From assembly GCF_030123245.1 (NCBI RefSeq), contig NZ_CP126101.1, positions 4,462,501-4,526,500 on the forward strand: a stretch of DNA of 64,000 nucleotides, in the 5' to 3' direction. This document shows, in pieces, positions 54,096-61,304 of this stretch. The stretch is from Lysinibacillus pakistanensis (GTDB taxonomy: Bacteria > Bacillota > Bacilli > Bacillales_A > Planococcaceae). A model generated the notes under the pieces. It was not told the origin of the DNA and searched no databases. It saw only the letters and a program-made list of their open reading frames with translations. Both the position numbers and the translations under genes were made by a program. Numbering within the stretch: position 1 is the first letter of the stretch; each line of letters starts with the position of its first letter.

Positions 54096-54184
54096 ACATC
54101 CCTACGCAAGTGTTAACTTACAGGTTCAAAGAGTTAAGGCATTACGTGCCTAGTCTCAGCTGACATCATCAGCTCCCCTTGTGG
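54094..54184 (-). ncRNA. TPP riboswitch aptamer (THI element)
   Basis: On the minus strand the conserved THI-box parts appear in order: P1 strand CCACA (54180-54184), GGGGAGCT, GCTGAGA, the P3 hairpin GGCACGTAATGCC, CTTTGAACCTGT, GTTAACACTTGCGTAGGGA and the closing TGTGG (54094-54098). It precedes thiT. It should sense thiamine pyrophosphate. Confidence 0.95.
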
Positions 54185-54314
54185 TCGTTACATCTTTTTT
54201 ATTTGAACAACCTCATTGTACGCAAATACGGATATGATTACAACTCTAATTTCACAATATTTTTTGAAACTTTGCTGTTTTTCATGCGTAAATATTAAAA
54301 AAGGAGGTACAACT

Positions 54315-54647
54315 ATGGAGAACCAAAAAATTTTATCTGCCTTTAGTTATCTTAGCGTTTTTTTCGCACCCTTTATTGTGCCGTTAATTGTTTACTTTGT
54401 TTCTAAAGATAGTGACGTAAAAAGACACTCTATTCGAGCACTTATTTCGCATTTAATCCCAGTTGTATTTGGTATCATCTTCTTTGCTGTTTTTGTCTTC
54501 TCAACTATATCCTTTAACACTTTTGACCCAGAATCAGGTAGTAATACATTTATAATCGTTTGGTTTGCATCATTTGCCATTTACTTACTCGTCTCACTAG
54601 GGATTGTTATTTGGAATATCGTGCAAGCGGTTCGTGTTATTCGTTAA
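54315..54647 (+). CDS. DUF4870 small membrane protein
   Basis: A 110-residue protein with three predicted membrane helices and the DUF4870 pattern (FSYLSVFFAPFIVPLIVY, then DSDVKRHSIRALISHL). Function unknown. AAGGAGG lies seven bases before the ATG at 54315. It is followed 55 bases later by a 41-residue basic peptide gene on the same strand, so they may be co-transcribed. Confidence 0.8.
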   Translation: MENQKILSAFSYLSVFFAPFIVPLIVYFVSKDSDVKRHSIRALISHLIPVVFGIIFFAVFVFSTISFNTFDPESGSNTFIIVWFASFAIYLLVSLGIVIWNIVQAVRVIR

Positions 54648-54702
54648 TGTTTCATTTCTAACATAAAAAGGTAGAACTAATAGTAAAAGGAGCTGTTATT
54701 TT

Positions 54703-54828
54703 ATGAAAGTATCTAAAGTTGTCAAAACCGCCGTAAAATTAGCACCTATCGTTATACCCATTGTAAAAAAGGTAATTGCTGCGAAGAAAGGAGCCCCTTA
54801 TTCTTCCAAAGACAGCTATAAAAAATAA
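54703..54828 (+). CDS. 41-residue cationic amphipathic peptide
   Basis: A small gene with AAAGGAG well placed before its ATG and a terminator about 55 bases after its stop. The peptide alternates Lys with Val/Ile (VSKVVKTAVKLAPIVIPIVK, 3-22) and has no Cys or signal peptide; ten or more lysines make it strongly basic. It resembles leaderless membrane-active peptides, but short cytoplasmic proteins of this look are also common in Bacillales. Function unknown. Confidence 0.65.
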   Translation: MKVSKVVKTAVKLAPIVIPIVKKVIAAKKGAPYSSKDSYKK

Positions 54829-54882
54829 TCTAAACTCATTTTAAGGTAAATATCTAAATTAAAAATCTGCTCTCTTTTACTG

Positions 54883-54929
54883 GTAAGCGTCAATCCAATC
54901 CCTTAGGATTTGAAACGCTTACTTTTTTT
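54883..54929 (+). terminator. Terminator of the DUF4870/small peptide unit
   Basis: GTAAGCGT (54883-54890) pairs with ACGCTTAC (54915-54922); inner bases AATCC and GGATT also pair; seven T residues follow. Confidence 0.85.
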
Positions 54930-55022
54930 ATTGCAGATTCTTTTTTTGCCTTCATAACTGTATTCTTATACTTGGTATAGCAGATTTATATTAAAATAGG
55001 GTTTAGCACTACAGATGAGGGG

Positions 55023-56819
55023 TTGTTTAAAATAAATAGCGAAAAACAATTAATGAGCTTGGTTAATGCAGCACAGGTCCTAACTTCAACACTCGATATT
55101 AACCAAGTATTAGAAAAACTGATGAGTGAGGTGCTGCATGTAATTGAAGGTGCTGATGCAGGGGTATTGTTTATGTTGAATACAGAAACTAATCGTCTTG
55201 TAGCCAAGCATGCCATTGGCTATGACCTGGCTTATTTAAAAAAGATTCACCTTGCCTCCAATGAAGGGATGACTGGAAAGGTATTTTCCCAAAAACAAGC
55301 GTTTAGATTCCACTCTAGCAGCGATGTTACAGAAAGCATGGCGGATTTATTTCCACAGTATGAAGAAAACTATACAAAAGCAGTTGGTAATTTTTCTTAC
55401 CCCAAAAGTGCTGTTTGTGCTCCACTTCTTGATAAAAGTAACTCATGCATAGGGGTATTAACAATCGTCAATTTTTCAGGAGATACACAGTTTGAAAATA
55501 GCGATTTAACGATGTTACAAGCATTTGCAAACCAATCCTCAATTGCGATTGAAAATGCAAAATTATTTACTCAAAACGAACGCTCTAAACGTATTTATAA
55601 TGCGTTAACACAGGTTTCCTTAACACGTGGTCGTCTAAGCGATATGATTGATACGCTTGCATCATTACTAGGTCAGTCTGTAGCTATTATGACAGATTTT
55701 TACGATTTACTTATCGCATCTTCTCCTACAGCTAAGTTTGCTACTGATATTTTAAAAGAACAAACATCAATGCATCTTGATAAAGTTGTACAGCACTGTA
55801 TACGACATCAAGTATACATACCAATCAAAGATGAAACGTATGTAAGTTATTTGTTTCCTATTCATACAGAGCGGGGTGTTATAGGAGTACTATTAATCGT
55901 TATGAATCATCATTTACAGATGGACCCTTTAGATTTATTTGCAGTGGAGCAGGCAAGTGCACTATTTGCCTTACAGTTAGCAGAGGAGGAAAAGGAGCTA
56001 GAAAATTCCTTTAAATATGATGGATATTTGCTACAACAGCTTTTAAGCTCAAATTTCAATGCCTTTTATAAACGTCAAGAAATTCATCAAACTTCTCATT
56101 ACTTATGTGCTACCCTACAACTTGATGGGAGTTCATATCATGTTGCTCAAACTAAAAAAATGCAGCACCAATTTAGTAAACTTCTATATCGTTTAACTCG
56201 CTTATTTTCCTTACCAGTTTTTATCTCGGAGCATGATTTGCACTATCATTTTTTATTTATGAACAATTTGCGAGTTTCAGTCGAACAGTTTAAAGAGCGT
56301 ATTCAATATTTTTTTGTACTCCTCGAAAAGGACTCAACAAAGTACAATTCACTAGCGTTTATAGTTGGTCTCGGAAGACACTTTGACACAATTGAAAACA
56401 TTTTCAGTTCATATCGGGACTCCACAAAGTGTATTGACTATTTGCAGACACTAGAACAGGCACCATTCATCATATCCTATGATAAGCTTGGACCTTATAC
56501 ACTTTTTTTAAATAATGACCCACAGGAAATGGCTGAGTATGTGGGACTGAAGCTTGGCCCAATTATTGAATATGATAATCAACATAAAACCGATTTATTA
56601 TATACACTAAAGCTATTTTTTGAACATAATCAAAATCGGAAAAAAACAGCCGAGGCATGCTTTGTACACCTAAACACCATTAAATATAGACTCCAGACGA
56701 TTTTTTCATTAATAGAGATTGACGAGCAAAATGGGAAAACTATGTTCGAATTAAATCTTGCAATTTATATGTTTTCTTACTTACAAAATATGAAATTAGC
56801 CAAAACAGACAAAGGATAG
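55023..56819 (+). CDS. GAF-domain, PucR/CdaR-type transcriptional regulator
   Basis: A 598-residue regulator. A GAF sensor domain covers about 20-180 (DADAGVLFMLN..., IGVLTIVNF), a middle region about 230-510 is of the CdaR type, and the C-terminus has the PucR HTH_30 domain (about 535-585, FFEHNQNRKKTAEACFVHLN, NTIKYRLQTI). Such regulators activate uptake and catabolism of sugar acids or purines. Its place before a GntP permease and lutABC suggests it controls them. The TTG at 55023 directly abuts GAGGGG, so the start is uncertain; an ATG at 55053 is an alternative. Confidence 0.82.
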   Translation: MFKINSEKQLMSLVNAAQVLTSTLDINQVLEKLMSEVLHVIEGADAGVLFMLNTETNRLVAKHAIGYDLAYLKKIHLASNEGMTGKVFSQKQAFRFHSSSDVTESMADLFPQYEENYTKAVGNFSYPKSAVCAPLLDKSNSCIGVLTIVNFSGDTQFENSDLTMLQAFANQSSIAIENAKLFTQNERSKRIYNALTQVSLTRGRLSDMIDTLASLLGQSVAIMTDFYDLLIASSPTAKFATDILKEQTSMHLDKVVQHCIRHQVYIPIKDETYVSYLFPIHTERGVIGVLLIVMNHHLQMDPLDLFAVEQASALFALQLAEEEKELENSFKYDGYLLQQLLSSNFNAFYKRQEIHQTSHYLCATLQLDGSSYHVAQTKKMQHQFSKLLYRLTRLFSLPVFISEHDLHYHFLFMNNLRVSVEQFKERIQYFFVLLEKDSTKYNSLAFIVGLGRHFDTIENIFSSYRDSTKCIDYLQTLEQAPFIISYDKLGPYTLFLNNDPQEMAEYVGLKLGPIIEYDNQHKTDLLYTLKLFFEHNQNRKKTAEACFVHLNTIKYRLQTIFSLIEIDEQNGKTMFELNLAIYMFSYLQNMKLAKTDKG

Positions 56820-56840
56820 TTCTTATCTTTGTCTGTTTTT
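56802..56840 (+). terminator. Terminator of the regulator gene
   Basis: AACAGACAAAGGATA pairs with TATCTTTGTCTGTT around a 5-base loop and is followed by TTT. It overlaps the stop codon. Confidence 0.85.
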
Positions 56841-56930
56841 ACATAGTATTTTCATAGTATTCATTGTTATACTAAACCCTACTTGTTGAATTTTCAGAAT
56901 ATTTTTATTAAGCAGGAGGGCTGTCTAAGT

Positions 56931-58244
56931 ATGGAAATATGGAGTTTATTTACAATTATTGCGTCACTGGCTTTATTAATATTTTTAGCATTACGTGGCT
57001 TCAGTATCATTATTATTGCGCCAGTAGCCAGTTTAATCGTCATCATTTTAAATCAAATGCCTATTTTAGAGTCATTACAAGGCAACTATATGAGCGGGTT
57101 TATAAATTTTATGAAAAACTACTACCTCATCTTCTTATTTGCCGCAATTTTCGGAAAATTTATGGAAGAAAGTGGTGCTGCACGTTCAATAGCTGAAAAA
57201 CTTTTAAATATTATGGGTCGTCATAGTAAATTTAACGCGCTAATGGCAGTCGTTATTATTTGTGCTTTTTTAACATTAGGTGGCATTAATACATACGTTG
57301 TAATTTTCGCCATTTTACCTATTGCTAAACCATTATTTAAGGCTATGAATATACCTTGGCATTTATTTACAGGAGCATTTTTCTTCGGAATGGCAACATT
57401 TACAATGACCATGCTACCTGGTTCACCATCTGTACAAAATATCATTCCAACAAAATATTTAGATACAACAGCTACTGCAGCACCTGTTGTTGGAATTGTT
57501 GCTACAATCACCATTATTCTTTTTAATTGCTTCTATTTAAAAAGACAATTATCTAAAACAGAGGCACGTGGTGAAACATATGAAAATATGAAAAATCCTG
57601 AAAAACAAGATTCAAAAGCATTTGAGGCAAGTGTGAAAAGATATCCGCCATTTATCTTAAGTATTTTGCCACCTATCTTCTTAATTGTTACGTTAAACGT
57701 TTTTAAGGTTGATATCCTTTATACATTGATGCTTACTGTGCTTCTTTCTATTATGATTTTTTGGAAATACATAGACAACAAGCTACAAGCAATTAATGTG
57801 GGTGCAACAAATACCGTTCTACCAATTGTCAATACAAGTGCTGATGTCGGGTACGGTACAGTTATTGCAGCAACTGCAGGCTTTGGTGTCATTACAGAAA
57901 TGCTTGCCAACATACCTGGAAGTCCTTTAATTTCTCTTTATGTTGCTATTGCAGCACTTGCAGGGATTACAGGTACTGCCTCTGGTGGACTTGGAATTGC
58001 GATGGAAACACTTGCTCAGACCTATTTAGATTTAGGGGTTGATCCAGAGGCACTTCATCGCGTTGCGACAATTGCCTCCGGTAGTTTAGATTCATTACCG
58101 CACAATGGTGCCGTTATTACGGTATTGGCTGTTATAGGATTAACACATAAAGATGCCTACAAACATATATTTTTTGTTTCAGTACTTGGGCCCATTATTG
58201 CAGCAATACCTGCATTAATTACTGCGATCATACTTTATTCTTAG
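56931..58244 (+). CDS. GntP-family organic acid permease
   Basis: A 437-residue integral membrane protein with about 12 helices. It matches the GntP family, proton symporters for gluconate, hydroxybutyrate and similar acids (LGGINTYVVIFAILPI, TMTMLPGSPSVQN, SGSLDSLPHNGAVI). AGGAGG lies ten bases before the ATG at 56931. Directly upstream of lutABC, so lactate or a related hydroxy acid is a reasonable substrate by context; Bacillus subtilis instead uses LutP of another family. Confidence 0.85.
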   Translation: MEIWSLFTIIASLALLIFLALRGFSIIIIAPVASLIVIILNQMPILESLQGNYMSGFINFMKNYYLIFLFAAIFGKFMEESGAARSIAEKLLNIMGRHSKFNALMAVVIICAFLTLGGINTYVVIFAILPIAKPLFKAMNIPWHLFTGAFFFGMATFTMTMLPGSPSVQNIIPTKYLDTTATAAPVVGIVATITIILFNCFYLKRQLSKTEARGETYENMKNPEKQDSKAFEASVKRYPPFILSILPPIFLIVTLNVFKVDILYTLMLTVLLSIMIFWKYIDNKLQAINVGATNTVLPIVNTSADVGYGTVIAATAGFGVITEMLANIPGSPLISLYVAIAALAGITGTASGGLGIAMETLAQTYLDLGVDPEALHRVATIASGSLDSLPHNGAVITVLAVIGLTHKDAYKHIFFVSVLGPIIAAIPALITAIILYS

Positions 58245-58289
58245 GTCAATACTCTCGATTATTAATTAAACCGTAGGAGATGAACAAAC

Positions 58290-59033
58290 ATGAAAGTCTC
58301 ACTTTTCGCAACATGTTTAGTAGATATGTTTCAAACAAATGTGGGCAAAGCAACTGTAGAACTTCTAGAACATCTTGGCTGTGAAGTCATTTTTCCAAAG
58401 GAACAAATTTGCTGTGGACAACCTGCCTATAACTCAGGCTATGTTAATGAAGCAAAGGAAGCCATGAAAAATATGATAAAAGCATTTGATGGTGCTGAAT
58501 ATGTCGTCTGCCCTTCTGGTTCCTGTGCTTATATGTTCCGAGAATATGAAAAAGTTTTTGTGAATGATGTTGAATGGGCATCTCGTGCAAAACAATTAGC
58601 TGAAAAAACGTATGAGTTAACACAATTTATCGTAGAGGTTCTTGATATTACAGATGTGGGGGCTAGCTTCAACGGAAATGTGACCTATCACATGTCTTGC
58701 CATATGACACGTTTACTTGGTGTAAAAAGCGCACCTTTAATGTTACTAGAAAATGTTAAAGGCTTAACATATACTGAGCTTCCTAACAAAACAACTTGCT
58801 GTGGTTTTGGTGGAACTTTCTCTGTAAAAATGACACCAATTTCTGAGCAAATGGTTGATGAAAAGGTACAACATATCATTGAAACTGGTGCCACTTATTT
58901 AGTTGGTGCAGATGAAGGCTGTTTAATGAATATTCGTGGACGTGCAGAACGATTAGGTGCCCATATACAGGTACTTCATATAGCTGAAATTTTGAATTCT
59001 CGAAAAGCGGAGGTGCATACATCATGCCAATGA
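58290..59033 (+). CDS. lutA: LutA, lactate oxidation subunit
   Basis: A 247-residue protein of the LutA/YkgE family with two CCG domains. The cysteine-rich motifs are [27 protein letters not shown] and TCCGFGGTF, likely binding Fe-S clusters. With LutB and LutC it oxidises L-lactate to pyruvate. GTAGGAG precedes the ATG. Overlaps lutB by ten bases. Confidence 0.93.
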   Translation: MKVSLFATCLVDMFQTNVGKATVELLEHLGCEVIFPKEQICCGQPAYNSGYVNEAKEAMKNMIKAFDGAEYVVCPSGSCAYMFREYEKVFVNDVEWASRAKQLAEKTYELTQFIVEVLDITDVGASFNGNVTYHMSCHMTRLLGVKSAPLMLLENVKGLTYTELPNKTTCCGFGGTFSVKMTPISEQMVDEKVQHIIETGATYLVGADEGCLMNIRGRAERLGAHIQVLHIAEILNSRKAEVHTSCQ

Positions 59034-60448
59034 AGGTCGGTAATGAATCATTTAATAATCGTGTTGGTGAAGGCATTCAAAATACTTTTATGCGCAGTGC
59101 CGTTTCGGGTGCACAAGATCGTTTGGAAACAAATCGTCAATTAGCTACTGAGGAGCTTGGTCATTGGGAGGAGTGGCGTTCTCTTGGTGAAGAGATCCGT
59201 CAGCATGTACTTGCAAATCTTGATTATTATTTAACGGAGTTAAGTGAGCAGGTTGCTGCACGAGGTGGGCATGTTTTCTTTGCGACTACTGCAGAGGAAG
59301 CCCAAGCTTATATTGCTAATGTTGCAAAGGAAAAAGAGGCTAAAAAAATTGTCAAATCAAAATCGATGGTAACAGAGGAAATAGACTTAAATCATTATTT
59401 AGAAGAGCATGTTGGCTGTCAGGTTGTTGAAACTGATTTAGGGGAATATATTTTACAACTAGATAATGATTTACCCTCACATATCGTGGCACCCGCCTTA
59501 CATCGAAAGAAAGAACAGGTGCGGGAAAGCTTCCAATTTCATCACCAATATGAAGGCTCTGAACGTCCTGAGGAGCTAACAAAGCATGCCCGTAAAATGC
59601 TGCGTGATGATTATTTATCAGCTGATATCGGCATTACGGGTTGTAACTTTGCGGTGGCTGAAACTGGTTCTGTTTGCATCGTAACAAATGAGGGAAATGC
59701 TGACTTATCAACAGCACTACCAAAAACACAAATTACCGTAATGGGGATGGAAAGACTTGTCCCAACATTTGAAGAGCTCGAAGTACTAGTCAATATGTTA
59801 ACAAGAAGTGCAGTGGGCCAAAAGCTTCCTAGTTATGTAACTGTTTTAAGTGGACCTCGTCAAGATGGTGATGTGGATGGACCAGAAGAGTTTCATTTAG
59901 TTATTGTTGATAATGGACGGTCTGAAATTTTAGGTAGTGAATTTCAAGCAATCTTACAATGTATTCGCTGTGGTGCATGCGCTAATATTTGTCCTGTTTA
60001 TCGACATGTAGGTGGTCATTCATACGGTTCAATATACTCCGGACCAGTTGGGGCAGTCTTATCACCTTTGCTGGGTGGCTATGATGACTATAAGGAGCTA
60101 CCATTTGCTTCAACACTTTGCGGTGCTTGTACAGACGTTTGCCCAGTAAAAATTCCGTTACATGAATTACTGCATAAGCATCGACAAACGATTGTAGAAA
60201 AAGAAGGTCGTGCCCCTATATCAGAGCGCTTCCTTATGTCTATTTTCGGAATTGGTTCCTCATCAAGTGGTATGTATAAATTCGGATCTAAGGTTGCATC
60301 GAGTGTTTTAAAGCCATTAACAAAAAATGACCAATTATCTAAAGGCATCGGTCCATTAAAAAGTTGGACAACTATTCGTGAATTCCCTGCACCTAAAAAA
60401 GAGCGCTTCCGTGACTGGTTCGAAAATAGACAAAAAGGAGATGAGTAA
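59024..60448 (+). CDS. lutB: LutB, iron-sulfur lactate oxidation subunit
   Basis: A 474-residue LutB. The LUD domain covers about 60-290. Two 4Fe-4S motifs follow: [14 protein letters not shown] (about 312-325) and [11 protein letters not shown] (about 366-376). The C-terminal LutB_C domain ends about 460. The ATG lies inside the end of lutA, ten bases after GGAGG. lutC starts three bases after its stop. Confidence 0.93.
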   Translation: MPMKVGNESFNNRVGEGIQNTFMRSAVSGAQDRLETNRQLATEELGHWEEWRSLGEEIRQHVLANLDYYLTELSEQVAARGGHVFFATTAEEAQAYIANVAKEKEAKKIVKSKSMVTEEIDLNHYLEEHVGCQVVETDLGEYILQLDNDLPSHIVAPALHRKKEQVRESFQFHHQYEGSERPEELTKHARKMLRDDYLSADIGITGCNFAVAETGSVCIVTNEGNADLSTALPKTQITVMGMERLVPTFEELEVLVNMLTRSAVGQKLPSYVTVLSGPRQDGDVDGPEEFHLVIVDNGRSEILGSEFQAILQCIRCGACANICPVYRHVGGHSYGSIYSGPVGAVLSPLLGGYDDYKELPFASTLCGACTDVCPVKIPLHELLHKHRQTIVEKEGRAPISERFLMSIFGIGSSSSGMYKFGSKVASSVLKPLTKNDQLSKGIGPLKSWTTIREFPAPKKERFRDWFENRQKGDE

Positions 60449-60451
60449 GGA

Positions 60452-61171
60452 ATGGTAGGCAAAATTCAAAATCGAGAGACATTTATTCGTCAATTATCCT
60501 CTAGACTTCAACGAATATCTACACCTGTGCATGTAGAGCGTCCTCAGTGGCGGTATTCACCACAAAATAAAACATTACAAAACTTATCTCAGGATGAGCT
60601 GTTGGTCACATTACAAAAACAATGCACACGTATCAATACGAACTGCGTCGTCACATCCTCTGCTGATTTAGCTATGACACTGGAAAAAGTCATTGACGAT
60701 TATGATGGTGGACCAATTATGACATGGCAGGATGAACGATTTGACGCTTATGGTCTGACAGAGCTTTTTTCAGATACATTACCTAAAAAACAAATCGAAC
60801 TACATACTTGGGACCCAACAATCGGCAGAGATAATATAGCACTAGTAGAGAAGGCCAATATAGGAATTACAATTAGTGATATTACACTAGCGGAATCCGG
60901 TACAGCTGTACTTTTTAGCAATCCACATCACGGTCGTACTGTGAGTTTCTTACCTACCAAGTCTATTATCCTAATACCAAAAAGCTCGATTGTGCCTCGA
61001 ATGACACAGGCAGCTATACAAATTCGGGAGCGTCTACAAAATGGAGAAACTCTCGCCTCTTGTGTTAATTTTATTTCTGGTCCTAGTAATTCTGCTGATA
61101 TTGAAATGATTTTAGTCGTTGGAGTACATGGTCCAATTTACATGACCTATATCATTATCGATGATTTATAG
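60452..61171 (+). CDS. lutC: LutC, lactate oxidation subunit
   Basis: A 239-residue LUD-domain protein with ITLAESGTAVLF (about 145-156) and the VPRMTQAAIQIRER and CVNFISGPSNSADIEM segments typical of LutC. It completes the LutABC complex. AAGGAGATGAG near the end of lutB serves as its ribosome site. A dispersed repeat follows immediately after its stop. Confidence 0.92.
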   Translation: MVGKIQNRETFIRQLSSRLQRISTPVHVERPQWRYSPQNKTLQNLSQDELLVTLQKQCTRINTNCVVTSSADLAMTLEKVIDDYDGGPIMTWQDERFDAYGLTELFSDTLPKKQIELHTWDPTIGRDNIALVEKANIGITISDITLAESGTAVLFSNPHHGRTVSFLPTKSIILIPKSSIVPRMTQAAIQIRERLQNGETLASCVNFISGPSNSADIEMILVVGVHGPIYMTYIIIDDL

Positions 61172-61176
61172 AATCC

Positions 61177-61260
61177 ATTTCGCCTTGGCGTAATTGTAGC
61201 TGCCGCTACGCTTTCGCGCAAAAAAACATTTGCCGCTATGCTTTCGATATAAAAAACATT
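61177..61260. repeat. Dispersed intergenic repeat copy 2 with a 30-bp tandem repeat
   Basis: Bases 61177-61204 are identical to 25461-25488. Overlapping its end, two 30-bp direct repeats follow: 61201-61230 and 61231-61260, sharing TGCCGCTA-GCTTTCG and AAAAAACATT and differing at only a few positions. It lies between lutC and sbcC. Confidence 0.8.
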
Positions 61261-61273
61261 TGCTGAATGAAGA

Positions 61274-61304
61274 TAAAAAAAGAGGCGTATCGTTTTACGC
61301 CTCT
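61274..61304 (-). terminator. Terminator of sbcC
   Basis: A 9-bp stem (AGAGGCGTA, 61281-61289; TACGCCTCT, 61296-61304) leads into seven T residues on the minus strand and overlaps the sbcC stop codon. Confidence 0.88.
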
